A stretch of DNA of 64,000 bases from Solirubrobacter ginsenosidimutans (GTDB taxonomy: Bacteria; Actinomycetota; Thermoleophilia; Solirubrobacterales; Solirubrobacteraceae). Positions within the stretch are counted from its first letter, which is position 1, and the number at the start of each line of letters is the position of its first letter. Below the pieces are notes generated by a model. The model saw only the letters and a program-made list of their open reading frames with translations. It had not been told where the DNA came from and ran no database searches. This document shows positions 8,773 to 17,099 of this stretch, piece after piece. Position numbers and translations under genes: made by a program. The stretch is from assembly GCF_027587205.1 (NCBI RefSeq), contig NZ_JAPDOD010000003.1, positions 62,001 through 126,000 on the forward strand, in the 5' to 3' direction.

Positions 8773-9390
8773 TCAGGAGGAGCGGACGACGAGCCAGACC
8801 GCGCGGGCGATCTCGGCCGCCGGATTGCGCCACGAGTGCGGCAGCAGCGTGCGGAAGTGGATCGAGTCGCCCTCGCCGAGCGCGTACTCGCGACCGTCCA
8901 CGGTGAAGACCATCGCGCCCGCGGTGACGACCACCAGCTCCTCGCCCGGGTGGTTCATCGGCGTCGGCCCGCTGTCGGCGAGCGGCTCGACGATGGCCTC
9001 GGCGCCGGCGATCAGGAACGGGCCGTAGCGGCCCGAGAGGTTGCGGAGGTCCAGCCCCTGCTTGGACGTGTAGACCTTCGCGCGATCCTCGTGCCGGACG
9101 ACGCTGACGTCCGGCGTGGCGGGCTCGTCGACGAAGAACGACACGCTGCGGCCGAGCGCCGCCGCGATCTTCATCAGGCTGGCGATCGTGGGCGTCATCC
9201 CGCTCTTCTCGATCTTGTGGACCGAGGCCGTCGACAGGCCCGCCCGCTGCGCCAGCTGCGCCAGCGACCAGCCGCGCTCGGCGCGCTCGGCCGCGACCTT
9301 CGCGCCCAGGCCCAAGACCTTGCGCTCGATCTCCGGGAGCGCGGCCGACGCGATCTCAGCGTGGTCGGAGGCGGCGCGCGGCAAGGTCAC
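8773..9390 (-). CDS. XRE-family regulator with C-terminal cupin
   Basis: 205 residues. A lambda-repressor-like helix-turn-helix lies at about 30-90 (SLAQLAQRAGLSTASVHKIE) and a cupin_2 domain at about 130-200 (HPGEELVVVTAGAMVFTVDG). These two-domain regulators commonly control amino-acid or amine catabolism by sensing the metabolite in the cupin. It starts 4 bp after the stop of the 95-residue gene, making it the last gene of the left arm of the nitrogen island and a good candidate for the local regulator of both arms. Confidence 0.88.
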   Translation of the reverse strand: MTLPRAASDHAEIASAALPEIERKVLGLGAKVAAERAERGWSLAQLAQRAGLSTASVHKIEKSGMTPTIASLMKIAAALGRSVSFFVDEPATPDVSVVRHEDRAKVYTSKQGLDLRNLSGRYGPFLIAGAEAIVEPLADSGPTPMNHPGEELVVVTAGAMVFTVDGREYALGEGDSIHFRTLLPHSWRNPAAEIARAVWLVVRSS

Positions 9391-9394
9391 CGGG

Positions 9395-9682
9395 TCAATC
9401 GTATCTGCGCTCCGGCGGCTTCCAGGGCTCTCCGGGCTCCCGCGGCGGCGGGGTCCAGCCCTTGGCCGTCATCTGCAGCGAGTCCATCGCGCGCCGCTTG
9501 ACCGCCCACGGCACGCGGCGATAGAGCGGGACGAAGAGCAGCCGCCACGCGCGCCCCTCGCGCCCGCGGTAGGGCTCGACCGTCCCCGGCACGCCCTTGC
9601 CGAGCCGCCGCACGGAGTCCTGGAGCAGGTAGTGCTCGGACTGCTCGCGCAGGCGCTGCTTGGCCTCCGAGAGCCGTGTCAT
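9395..9682 (-). CDS. Small conserved protein of unknown function (95 aa)
   Basis: 95 residues from an ATG that overlaps the upstream stop in an ATGA (9679-9682). It is basic and rich in Arg, Trp and Pro, with an amphipathic start (RLSEAKQRLREQSEHYLLQD) and a Pro-rich tail (TPPPREPGEPWKPPERR). There is no signal peptide or membrane segment and no cysteine. Its strict translational coupling to the flavoprotein gene suggests a partner or accessory subunit. Not recognised as a named family. Confidence 0.65.
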   Translation of the reverse strand: MTRLSEAKQRLREQSEHYLLQDSVRRLGKGVPGTVEPYRGREGRAWRLLFVPLYRRVPWAVKRRAMDSLQMTAKGWTPPPREPGEPWKPPERRYD

Positions 9683-11028
9683 GCCGCCGCTTTGTCCCGG
9701 AGGGCCGCGAGGCCGTTCTGGGCCGCGATCGCGACCGGCTCGAACAGCGCGCCGATCGGCGGCGAATAGATGTTCTCCATCCATGCCAGGTCGTGCAGCG
9801 TCGCGCCGCGCTTGGCCGCGAAGGCGAGGAAGTCCGCGCGCTCCTTGACGCCCTCGCCGCCGTGGATCTGGGCGCCGATGATCTTCAGCGTGTCCGGCTC
9901 CGCCAGCAGCTTGACGTTGGTGCGGGTCGCGCCCGGGAAGTAGCGCGCGCGGGAGACGCCGACGCCCTTGGCGACGACGTACGGCACGCCCATCGCCGTG
10001 GCCAGCGTCTCGCCGATCGAGAAGCCGCCGATCGTGTAGTCGCCGGCCACCATGCCCCACGGGATCCAGACCGGGTCGTACTTGAGGTCCTGGCCGGCGA
10101 TGTCGAACGCCGCGGTGCGGCCCTGCGCGTAGGCGTGCGAGCCGGTGAGCCCGCGGATCGGGATCATCGAGAGCCCGTGCGGGACCTCGACCACGTCGCC
10201 CGCCGCCCAGACGTTCGGCTCCGACGCCCGCATTCGCTCGTCGACCATGATCGCGCCGGTGGTGCCGAGCTTCAGGCCCGCGGCCTCGGCCAGCTGGGCG
10301 CTCGGGATCTTGTGCAGGCAGACGATCACCGCGTCGCATTCGATCTGCCCGTCGGTGGTCGAGACCGCGCGCACGCGGCCGTTGCCGTCGCCGATGAACT
10401 CCTCGACGCGCGTGCCGAAGCGCAGCGTCACACCGCGCTTGGTCAGCGACTCGTGGACGGGCTCGGCGACGTCGGGATCGAGCAGCTCCGACAGCGCCCA
10501 CGGGCCTTCGTCGATGAACTCGACCTGGAGGCCTCGGTGGGCGAGGTTGCCGGCCATCTCGACGCCGATCGGCGTGCCGCCGTAGACGACGATGCGCTTC
10601 ATGGAGTCCAGTTCCTTGTCGAACTCCATCGCCGCGCGGATGTCCTTGACGTAGTGCAGGCCCTCGAGGTTCGCGCCCGGGACCTTCGGCTTCTCCCAGG
10701 TCCAGCCGGTGCAGATCGCGAGCTTGTCGAAGCCCTCGTGGGTGTTGCGCGAGGTGATCGTCCCGCGCGCGAGGTCGATGTCGGTGACCGCGGTCTCCAT
10801 CCGCATGTCGAGCCCGTCCTCGACGTAGCGGTCGACCGTCGAGAGGAACAGCGACTCGAACTTGTCGATCTCACGGCCGTGGACGAACGGGATGCCGCAC
10901 GGGGAATACGCGATGTCCGGGAACTCGGTGAACAGCGTGACCTTGAGCTTCGGGTTCAGCCGCTTGGCGATCGTGGCCGTGGCCGTGCCGGCGCCACCGC
11001 CCCCGATCACGATCAGTCGCTCAGACAT
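9679..11028 (-). CDS. FAD-dependent pyridine nucleotide-disulfide oxidoreductase (CoA-disulfide reductase-like)
   Basis: 449 residues from the ATG at 11026-11028, preceded by GGAGGACTC. The FAD Rossmann motif IGGGGAGTATA is at the start, the NAD motif VVYGGTPIGVE near 180, and the second FAD motif VWAAGDVVEV near 290. Single redox cysteine C44 in SPCGIPF matches Cys43 of CoA-disulfide reductase and the NADH oxidase/peroxidase group. It would reduce a disulfide, persulfide or peroxide with NAD(P)H in the cytoplasm. It replaces the MSMEG_0569-type flavoprotein usually seen with the other Nit1C genes, to which it does not look related. It overlaps the OsmC gene by 16 bp. Confidence 0.85.
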   Translation of the reverse strand: MSERLIVIGGGGAGTATATIAKRLNPKLKVTLFTEFPDIAYSPCGIPFVHGREIDKFESLFLSTVDRYVEDGLDMRMETAVTDIDLARGTITSRNTHEGFDKLAICTGWTWEKPKVPGANLEGLHYVKDIRAAMEFDKELDSMKRIVVYGGTPIGVEMAGNLAHRGLQVEFIDEGPWALSELLDPDVAEPVHESLTKRGVTLRFGTRVEEFIGDGNGRVRAVSTTDGQIECDAVIVCLHKIPSAQLAEAAGLKLGTTGAIMVDERMRASEPNVWAAGDVVEVPHGLSMIPIRGLTGSHAYAQGRTAAFDIAGQDLKYDPVWIPWGMVAGDYTIGGFSIGETLATAMGVPYVVAKGVGVSRARYFPGATRTNVKLLAEPDTLKIIGAQIHGGEGVKERADFLAFAAKRGATLHDLAWMENIYSPPIGALFEPVAIAAQNGLAALRDKAAA

Positions 11029-11429
11029 GAGTCCTCCGTTGCTCGGTACTCGATTTCGGGTGGCTGGGACAGCGTGTTGGAGACCCAGCACAAACGTTGC
11101 GCCCGCTCGACGTGCGCGGCCAGTTCGGCGGCGGGAACCTCGGCGTGGGCGGTGACGATCAGCCGGCCGTAGCGCAGCTCGCGGCCGGCGCGTTCGGCGC
11201 GCACGTCCACGCGCAGGCCCGGCAGCTCGGCGCCGTCACGCCGGGAGACGTGGCCGAGGGCGAGCGCGAAGCAGCTCGCCAGCGACGCCGCCAGCAGCTC
11301 GGTCGGCATGACGCCGTCGTCGGCGCCGCCGGTCGACTCCGGCTCGTCGACGGCGATCGTGTGCCCACGCGCCTCGACGGTCGCCGAGTAGCCGCCGTTG
11401 AACGTCGCGGTGACCTCGAGCGCGTTCAT
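11013..11429 (-). CDS. OsmC-family peroxiredoxin-like protein
   Basis: 138 residues with the two family cysteines, C53 (ASLASCFALAL) and C114 (AQRLCWVSNT), that reduce organic hydroperoxides in Ohr/OsmC proteins. It starts with ATGA overlapping the glycosyltransferase stop (11426-11429) and ends inside the start of the disulfide-reductase-like gene, so all three are translated together. The pairing with a flavin disulfide reductase suggests a thiol-repair couple, possibly protecting the island's Fe-S enzyme or handling a reactive sulfur or cyanide by-product (inference). Confidence 0.87.
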   Translation of the reverse strand: MNALEVTATFNGGYSATVEARGHTIAVDEPESTGGADDGVMPTELLAASLASCFALALGHVSRRDGAELPGLRVDVRAERAGRELRYGRLIVTAHAEVPAAELAAHVERAQRLCWVSNTLSQPPEIEYRATEDSCLSD

Positions 11430-12583
11430 CGCGCCACGCTCCCCATGTACGCGTAGGCCGCTTCGTGCTCGCGGCCCGAAGCGTCCCAGCCGAAGCCAGC
11501 GACGACCTCCTTCCCGCCACGGCGCAGGTGCTCGCGCAGGTCAGGGTCGCGCGCGACGCGGGTCAGGGCCGCGGCCAGCGCGGCGGCATCGCCGACCGGG
11601 TGCAGCAGGGCGCTCTCGCCGTCGGTCAGGTACCCGCGCAGGACGTCGAGATCCGACGCCACGAGCGGCAGGCCGGCGGCGAGCGCCTCCAGCGCCACCA
11701 GCCCGAAGCCCTCCTTCACCGACGGGAAGGCGAACACGTCAGCGGCGCGGAACAGCCCTTCGATCTCGTCCGGCTCGAGCGCGCCGAGCCGGCGCACGTG
11801 GCGCGTCAGGCCGAGGGCCGTGACGCGGGCGTCGAAGCGCTCGACCTCGTGGCGGTAGTCGAACAGCGTGGCGCCGCCCGCGATCAGCAGCAGCGGGTCG
11901 CGGTGGGGCAGGGTCTCGCGCAGGCGGGCGAAGGCCTCGAGCAGCGTCAGTGAGCCCTTGCGCGGCTCCACTCCGCCCACCGTCAGGACGGTCAGCCGGT
12001 CCTCCACGTCCGCGCGGCGGCGGGCGTCGTCGCGCTCGGCGGCGTCGCGCGGCGGGCGGAAGCGGTGGGTGTCGACGCCGTTGGGGACCACGGCGGCGGT
12101 CACGCCGAAGTCCGCCGACAGGCGCTCGACCCATGGCGGTGACACGCAGAGCACGCGGTCGGGCGCGGTGATCGACCGGTCCTGACACGCGATCAGCGAC
12201 GGCGAGGTGAAGTCGTCGACGTGGTGCACGGTGCGCACCACGTGCTCGATCACGCCCTCGTCGCGCAGCGTCAGCGCCGCGTTGGCCGAGAGGCAGTCCT
12301 GCGCGTGGACGATGTCGTGGCGCCCACCCGCCAGCAGCGGGCGCAGGCCTTCGGTGTAGGCGTCGAGCATCGCCTGGATGCGCTCGTCGAAGGGCACGTC
12401 GGGCGGCGTGTGGCGCACGATCCGGACCGGCAGCGCGGTGTCGCGGAACAGCGCGTCGCCTGGGCGTCCGAGCGTCATCAGTTCGACGGCGTGTCCGCGC
12501 CGGGCCAGCGCCTCTGAGACCTCCAAGGCGTGCACGACGCCGCCGCGCGGCTTGACCGAGTAGGTGAGCATGGCGATCCTCAT
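11426..12583 (-). CDS. Glycosyltransferase family 4, MSMEG_0565-like
   Basis: 385 residues from the ATG at 12581-12583, which overlaps the FdrA stop as ATGA. GT-B fold: N-terminal domain with RGGVVHALEVSEALARRGH and VHAQDCLSANAAL, C-terminal UDP/GDP-sugar site with VGGVEPRKGS and the E-x7-E motif KEGFGLVALE. Sequence style and neighbours match the MSMEG_0565 family, a fixed member of the Nit1C-type cluster with the 0567, 0568 and 0572 families. Sugar and acceptor are unknown; it may make a glycosylated carrier or product. Confidence 0.82.
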   Translation of the reverse strand: MRIAMLTYSVKPRGGVVHALEVSEALARRGHAVELMTLGRPGDALFRDTALPVRIVRHTPPDVPFDERIQAMLDAYTEGLRPLLAGGRHDIVHAQDCLSANAALTLRDEGVIEHVVRTVHHVDDFTSPSLIACQDRSITAPDRVLCVSPPWVERLSADFGVTAAVVPNGVDTHRFRPPRDAAERDDARRRADVEDRLTVLTVGGVEPRKGSLTLLEAFARLRETLPHRDPLLLIAGGATLFDYRHEVERFDARVTALGLTRHVRRLGALEPDEIEGLFRAADVFAFPSVKEGFGLVALEALAAGLPLVASDLDVLRGYLTDGESALLHPVGDAAALAAALTRVARDPDLREHLRRGGKEVVAGFGWDASGREHEAAYAYMGSVAR

Positions 12584-13998
12584 GCCGCCAGCGCCCGCCC
12601 GGCGAGCCGCGCCGCGGCCGCGTTGGTGGGGGCGACGATCACGCCCGCCTCGCGCAGGGTGCGCGCCTGGCGGCTCGCGTCCTGCGGGTCGCCGTCGGTC
12701 CCGCACACGTGGGCGATCACCGGAACGCGCCCGGCGAGCGCCCGCAGCGCCTGGGCCAGCCCGCCCGCCGGGTCGGCGTGGGAGCCGTGCCCGATCACGA
12801 CGTCGAGCAGCACGCAGCCGAGCCCGTCGCTCGCGGCCGCTCGTTCGAGGAATCCGATGCGGACCTCGAGATCGACCATCGGGTGCGGGCGGCCCTGGGT
12901 GTACTCCTCCTCGCCGAGGTCGAAGATCGCGTGCCCTTCGTCGTCGTCGCCGTGACCGGCGTTGCCGCCGATCGCGCCCAGCAGCGGTTCGAGGATCGTC
13001 ACCGCCTCGTGCGCGAGCGAGCCGCCGGAATACAGCCCGAGCAGCCGCCCGCCGGTACGCCGGGCGTCGATCTCCGCCTCCAGCGCGCCGACGTCGGGAG
13101 CGGCGACCCCGGCCGCGGCGAACGCGCCGGCGGCGAGCGTCGGATGGATCTCGAACGGCGCGTCGCCGCCTTCCCAGCCGACGAACGCGGCGACGACGCG
13201 CTTGCCGCGCACGTCGACCTCGCCGAGCTTCTGGACGACCTCGCGCGCGGGCGGCTTGGAGACGAGCAGGAGCGTGTCGGTGCCGTCGTCGGCGGCGAGC
13301 AGCCGCATCGCCTCGCCGAACATCAGCCCGCCCACCTCGCTGGACAGGTCGCGGCCGCCGACGCCGACGATCTGGGAGACGCCGATCTCGGCGCCGTCGA
13401 GCAGGCTGGCCGTCTCCTGGGCACCGGTGCCGGCGGCCGCGACGATGCCGACGGACCCGGCGCGGACGACGTTCGCGAACCCGAGCCCGACCTCGCCGAG
13501 CATCGCCGTGCCGCAGCCCGGGCCCATGACGAGCAGACCCAACTCGACGCCGCGGCGCTTGAGCGCGACCTCGTCAGCCTCGGAGACGTGATCGGAGAAG
13601 AGGAAGACGTGCAGGCCCTCGGTGAGCGCGCGGTGCGCCTCGAAGGCGGCGTACTCACCGGGCACCGAGATCAATGCCACATTGGCGTCCGCGAGCCCGC
13701 GGCGGGCGAGGCCGAGCGAGCGCGGTGGGGCGGCGACGGCGCCGTTGTCCGCGGCGGTCGCGGGAGCGGCGAACTCGCGCTCGGCGGCGTCGAGCGCCGA
13801 CTCCGGCCCCTCGACGGCGATCACGACGTCGGTCGGGCCGGCATCGCAGGTGACACCGAGTGCCGCGAGCGTCTCGAGGTTCGCGGGCGTGCCCATCGCC
13901 ACCTCGGCGCGGCCGTGGGCGCGCAGCTCCTTCGCCACCTTCATCAGCCGCACGCTGTCGACGTAGCGGTTGCGGACCACGCGGACCGCCCAGCTCAT
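12580..13998 (-). CDS. fdrA: FdrA-like protein (AllF, oxamate carbamoyltransferase subunit)
   Basis: 472 residues from the ATG at 13996-13998 (ATGA overlap with the carbamate kinase stop). It has the succinyl-CoA-ligase-like Rossmann layout of FdrA: LGLLVMGPGCGTAML, then GIVAAAGTGAQETASL and VGVGGRDLSSEVGG near the middle, and a C-terminal HVCGTDGDPQD segment. In E. coli FdrA with YlbE (DUF1116) and YlbF (DUF2877) makes oxamic transcarbamylase of the allantoin pathway, which passes the carbamoyl group of oxalurate to phosphate. DUF1116 and DUF2877 genes are present at 19.6-22.0 kb, so the set is complete but split across both arms of this island. Confidence 0.87.
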   Translation of the reverse strand: MSWAVRVVRNRYVDSVRLMKVAKELRAHGRAEVAMGTPANLETLAALGVTCDAGPTDVVIAVEGPESALDAAEREFAAPATAADNGAVAAPPRSLGLARRGLADANVALISVPGEYAAFEAHRALTEGLHVFLFSDHVSEADEVALKRRGVELGLLVMGPGCGTAMLGEVGLGFANVVRAGSVGIVAAAGTGAQETASLLDGAEIGVSQIVGVGGRDLSSEVGGLMFGEAMRLLAADDGTDTLLLVSKPPAREVVQKLGEVDVRGKRVVAAFVGWEGGDAPFEIHPTLAAGAFAAAGVAAPDVGALEAEIDARRTGGRLLGLYSGGSLAHEAVTILEPLLGAIGGNAGHGDDDEGHAIFDLGEEEYTQGRPHPMVDLEVRIGFLERAAASDGLGCVLLDVVIGHGSHADPAGGLAQALRALAGRVPVIAHVCGTDGDPQDASRQARTLREAGVIVAPTNAAAARLAGRALAA

Positions 13999-14960
13999 GC
14001 GGTTACCGCGGTTTTGGCCACCACCGAGGGACCGTGGGCGTCGGGCACGACCCACGTGCCGTCGTCGCCCGCGACCGCGGCCACGAGCCGGTCGGCGCTG
14101 GTGATCACCGCGCGCCCGCCGGACTCCTCGACGAAGCGTGCCGCCGACTCCATCTTCGGGCCCATGCTCCCGACCGGGAAATCGCCGTCGGAGAGCCCGC
14201 GGCCCGCGTCGGAGACCGTCAACCTCGCCAGCTCGCGCTCCCAGCGCGTCCCGAAGTCGAGCGATACCCGCCGCACGCCGGTCAGCAGCACCAGGACATC
14301 GGCGTCGATCTCGACGGCGAGGCACTCGGAGCAGCGGTCCTTGTCGATCACGCCCGCGACGCCGGTGACCTGGCTGCCGGTGATCGCGACCGGGATCCCG
14401 CCGCCTCCGCAGCAGATCACGACCGTCCCGCGCTCCAGCAGCGCGGCGACGTTGTCCTGGCCGAGCACCTTGATCGGGAACGGGCTGGGCACGACGCGAC
14501 GCCACCCGCGGCCGGCGTCGGGGGCGACGTCCCAGCCGAGCTCGGCGGCGCGGCGGTCCGCCTCGTCCTCGTCGTAGAACGGGCCGACCGGCTTGGTCGG
14601 GTTGCGGAAGGCGTCGTCCTGCGCGTCGACGAGGACCCGCGTGAGCAGGACCGCGATCGGGACCGACGGGTCGACGGCGGCGAACGCGCTCTCGAGCAGG
14701 TAGCCGATCTGTCCTTGTGTCATCGCGATCAGGGCGTCCAGTGGCAGCGGCGCCGCCTCCTGTTCGCCGAGCGCGTTCTGCAGCAGCAGCGCGCCGACGT
14801 GCGGGCCGTTGCCGTGCGTGAGCACGACCTCGTGCCCCTGCGCGCGCAGCGCCAGTACGGCCTCCGCGATCTCACGCACGTTGGCCAACTGCTCGGGCCA
14901 GGTGCCGGCCTGGCCGGCCTTGATGAGGGCGTTGCCGCCGACGGCGACGACGATGCGCAC
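13995..14960 (-). CDS. arcC: Carbamate kinase (AllK/ArcC-like)
   Basis: 321 residues, the family length, from a GTG at 14958-14960 with AGGAGG about 11 bases upstream. Motifs are VAVGGNAL, THGNGPHVGALL, CCGGGGIPV, VIDKDRCSECLA and GSMGPKMESA. It converts carbamoyl phosphate plus ADP to ATP, CO2 and ammonia, the energy-yielding end of oxamate/allantoin or arginine catabolism. No arginine deiminase or ornithine carbamoyltransferase is nearby. With FdrA, DUF1116 and DUF2877 in the island, the carbamoyl phosphate most likely comes from oxalurate or a related carbamoyl compound. It is the first gene of the left arm. Confidence 0.93.
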   Translation of the reverse strand: MRIVVAVGGNALIKAGQAGTWPEQLANVREIAEAVLALRAQGHEVVLTHGNGPHVGALLLQNALGEQEAAPLPLDALIAMTQGQIGYLLESAFAAVDPSVPIAVLLTRVLVDAQDDAFRNPTKPVGPFYDEDEADRRAAELGWDVAPDAGRGWRRVVPSPFPIKVLGQDNVAALLERGTVVICCGGGGIPVAITGSQVTGVAGVIDKDRCSECLAVEIDADVLVLLTGVRRVSLDFGTRWERELARLTVSDAGRGLSDGDFPVGSMGPKMESAARFVEESGGRAVITSADRLVAAVAGDDGTWVVPDAHGPSVVAKTAVTA

Positions 14961-15120
14961 GGCGCTCAGATCCTCCTGTGGAAAGTCATCCGTTTCTTAT
15001 CGTATATGCCGACTTGGTGCTGGATAGGGGGGTTTTCCCACCGTTGTGACCACTCTATGTTGCGGAGCGTTCACGATCCGATACGGTCGAAACTCGTTCG
15101 TCGACCGAAGAGGAGGACAC
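14961..15120. promoter_or_regulatory. Divergent control region of the nitrogen island
   Basis: This 160-bp gap separates the two arms and is visibly more AT-rich than its surroundings (CGTTTCTTATCGTATATG at 14991-15008). It must hold promoters for carbamate kinase (minus) and the Sll0783-like gene (plus). A 7-bp inverted repeat at 15084-15107 lies just before the plus-strand ribosome binding site. No convincing -35/-10 pair or sigma-54 site could be fixed by eye. Confidence 0.5.
15084..15107 (+). promoter_or_regulatory. Inverted repeat beside the RBS of the Sll0783-like gene
   Basis: CGGTCGA (15084-15090) and TCGACCG (15101-15107) form a perfect inverted repeat with a 10-bp spacer, centre-to-centre 17 bp, suited to a dimeric repressor. 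The strong AGGAGGA ribosome binding site follows at 15111-15117 and the GTG start at 15121, so occupancy or hairpin formation would affect expression of the right arm. The island's XRE-cupin protein is a possible ligand (inference). Confidence 0.4.
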
Positions 15121-15609
15121 GTGGCGAAGTCCGACGTAATCCAGCTGCCGGAGAAGGGCACCGAGCTCTTCGACACCTCGGAGAAGGTCTTTCCCGACGT
15201 CAAGGCCGAGCCCGGCGAGAGCGCCTACACGTTCATGCACACCGTGCCCTACGAGGGGTCGGTCGGCCTGGTCAACCTGCTCACCACCACGCGCGTGCAG
15301 CGCAAGGGCTTCAAGACGCACCTGGTGCTCTACGGGCCTGGCGTGTTGATGGCATCGGGATCGCGCGGGTTCCCCAAGGTGGGTGATGAGGCGTTCCCGG
15401 GCCACATGGCGATCAACAACCAGCTGCAGACGTTCATGGACGAGGGCGGCACGATCTACGCCTGTCGCTTCGCCTCGGGCGCGCTGTACGGGTTCCCGGA
15501 GGACCTGATGATGAAGGGCGTCAAGCCGTTCCATCCGCTCGACGTCCTCGATGCCGCGCTGACGGCGTGGCGCGACAAGGCGTTCCAGCTCAACACCTGG
15601 ACCGTCTGA
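15121..15609 (+). CDS. MSMEG_0572/Sll0783-family nitrogen starvation response protein
   Basis: 162 residues from the GTG at 15121, chosen for the AGGAGGA at 15111-15117; in-frame upstream codons reach into the control region. Recognised by [37 protein letters not shown] and a C-terminal [18 protein letters not shown]. The fold resembles DsrE-like small proteins. In Synechocystis, Sll0783 is induced by nitrogen starvation and needed for polyhydroxybutyrate accumulation; in other bacteria the family is a Nit1C component. It heads the right arm and is followed after 4 bp by an unknown gene. Confidence 0.85.
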   Translation: MAKSDVIQLPEKGTELFDTSEKVFPDVKAEPGESAYTFMHTVPYEGSVGLVNLLTTTRVQRKGFKTHLVLYGPGVLMASGSRGFPKVGDEAFPGHMAINNQLQTFMDEGGTIYACRFASGALYGFPEDLMMKGVKPFHPLDVLDAALTAWRDKAFQLNTWTV

Positions 15610-15613
15610 GTCC

Positions 15614-16237
15614 ATGCTCGTGCTGGACCGGGATGCCGCAATCGATCACTGGCGGCGCGCCGAGGCGCGGATCTATCCCTCCGTGATGGTCAACGCCGAG
15701 CTCTACCAGCAGTACATCGGCGTCGTGCGCGCGGTGGCCGACGAGCTTGCCGACGTGCGCTCGGAGGACGACCTGGTCGTGGCCTGGCACGAGCGGAGTG
15801 ATCTGGTGCGCGAGGTCGTCTCGCGCTCCGCCCCGCCGATGTTGGCGCTGATGGACCTCGGCGCGGTGCGCGACGCGGCGTTCTGCCACCGCCACCGCGA
15901 CCTCACCCGCGAGCAGGGCAAGGCGCTGGCCGCCGAGCGCCTGCTGCGGGCGAAACGCGACGGAGCCGAGTGGGTGGTCCTGTTCGAGGACGTCACGCCG
16001 CTCGGCTCGCACACCCTGGAGATGCACGTCGCCTCCGGTCGTGCGCTGCACGCCGCGGCCGAGCTGCCGCTGGACGCGGGCCGGCCGAAGTTCACGCTCG
16101 AGGTCGTCCAGCTCGACCCGGACGACGGCGCGTGGCGGCTGGACAAGGCTCCGCCGATGCCGGAGCAGACCTTCGACACCCGCGAGGAATGGGAGGCGCG
16201 CATCGACCAGGCGCGCGTCCTGTTCGGGAAGCGCTGA
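15614..16237 (+). CDS. Unrecognised island protein (207 aa)
   Basis: 207 residues, acidic-to-neutral, no signal peptide and no membrane segment. Features: a helical N-terminal half (MVNAELYQQYIGVVRAVADE), a PPMLALMDLGAVRDAAFCHRH segment with a Cys-His-x-His cluster, then a C-terminal beta-rich half (WVVLFEDVTPLGSHTLEMHV) ending in a charged helix. It begins 4 bp after the Sll0783-like stop and ends 1 bp before the amidohydrolase start, so it is co-translated with both. I do not recognise the family. A metal-binding or adaptor role is possible from the His/Cys cluster. Confidence 0.75.
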   Translation: MLVLDRDAAIDHWRRAEARIYPSVMVNAELYQQYIGVVRAVADELADVRSEDDLVVAWHERSDLVREVVSRSAPPMLALMDLGAVRDAAFCHRHRDLTREQGKALAAERLLRAKRDGAEWVVLFEDVTPLGSHTLEMHVASGRALHAAAELPLDAGRPKFTLEVVQLDPDDGAWRLDKAPPMPEQTFDTREEWEARIDQARVLFGKR

Positions 16238-16238
16238 C

Positions 16239-17099
16239 ATGGCCACACATCCCAAGAAGATCATCGACGCGCACTGCCACATCGGCGAGATCCCGCCGTG
16301 GAAGTTCTATGACCTCGAGCACCCGGTCAAGCCGACGGTCTACGACTACGCCGACACCAAGCAGTTCGTCAAGCGCCACATGGACTACTTCAAGGTCGAG
16401 CGGGCGCTGGCGATCTCCAACTACGGCGTCCCGATCCACGAGCTGTCGTTCGACCTCAACGACGTCGTGATGGACGCGGCCACTTCGAATGACCGCATCC
16501 TGGCGGCGATCTGGGTCTCGTTCCTGCCGCGCAACGCCGAGATGACGCGCAAGGCGTTGAAGCTCGCGTCGGAGTCGCGCGTGGTGGCGTTGAAGACCAC
16601 GTTCCTGCTCGGTGGCAACCCCGACCCGGGGACCTGGGACGAGGAGACCTTGGCGTTGGCCGACGAGATCTTCGACGTCTGCGAGAAGCACGATCTGATG
16701 TTCCACTTCCACACGTCACCCGGCGGGAACTCGGACATCAACAACTTCGTTCCGCTGGTCGAGAAGTACGGCAAGCGCTGCAAGATCTACCTCGTCCACT
16801 TCGGCGGCGGGGTATCGGGGCACATCAAGCTCGTCCCGAAGTTCCTGCAGTGGGTCCGTGACGGCTACAAGGTCTACACCGACACCTCGTGGGCGGTCGG
16901 GTTCGGCGCCCGCTGGCTGCTGACCGAGATCGAGAAGCAGGGCGTCGGGGGAGACCGCGTGTTCTTCGGCTCCGACGAGCCGTGGTCGGACTTCGACAGC
17001 GAGTACTGGAAGCTCAACGGGGTCCGTGACATCTCGCAGGAGCTCAAGGAACGGGTGTTCTGGCAGAACTACGAGGAGGCCTACGGGACGCATGCCTGA
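16239..17099 (+). CDS. Metal-dependent amidohydrolase in the Nit1C nitrilase position
   Basis: 286 residues from the ATG at 16239. It is an amidohydrolase-superfamily TIM barrel: metal pair H12-x-H14 (IDAHCHIG), H156/H158 (LMFHFHTSPGG), H187 (IYLVHFGGG) and D246 (FFGSDEPWSD). It would hydrolyse a C-N or C-O bond, or decarboxylate, in the cytoplasm. In Nit1C clusters a nitrilase normally lies between the Sll0783-type and radical SAM genes; here no Glu-Lys-Cys nitrilase exists and this enzyme occupies that place. It overlaps the radical SAM gene by 8 bp. The substrate is unknown; a carbamoyl or amide compound feeding the oxamate route is plausible. Confidence 0.85.
   Translation: MATHPKKIIDAHCHIGEIPPWKFYDLEHPVKPTVYDYADTKQFVKRHMDYFKVERALAISNYGVPIHELSFDLNDVVMDAATSNDRILAAIWVSFLPRNAEMTRKALKLASESRVVALKTTFLLGGNPDPGTWDEETLALADEIFDVCEKHDLMFHFHTSPGGNSDINNFVPLVEKYGKRCKIYLVHFGGGVSGHIKLVPKFLQWVRDGYKVYTDTSWAVGFGARWLLTEIEKQGVGGDRVFFGSDEPWSDFDSEYWKLNGVRDISQELKERVFWQNYEEAYGTHA

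Noticed and set aside
12709..15386. Long plus-strand open frames opposite fdrA and carbamate kinase
   Set aside because: The minus-strand genes have clear family motifs; the opposite frames give Arg/Ala/Gly-rich low-complexity products typical of GC-rich shadows.
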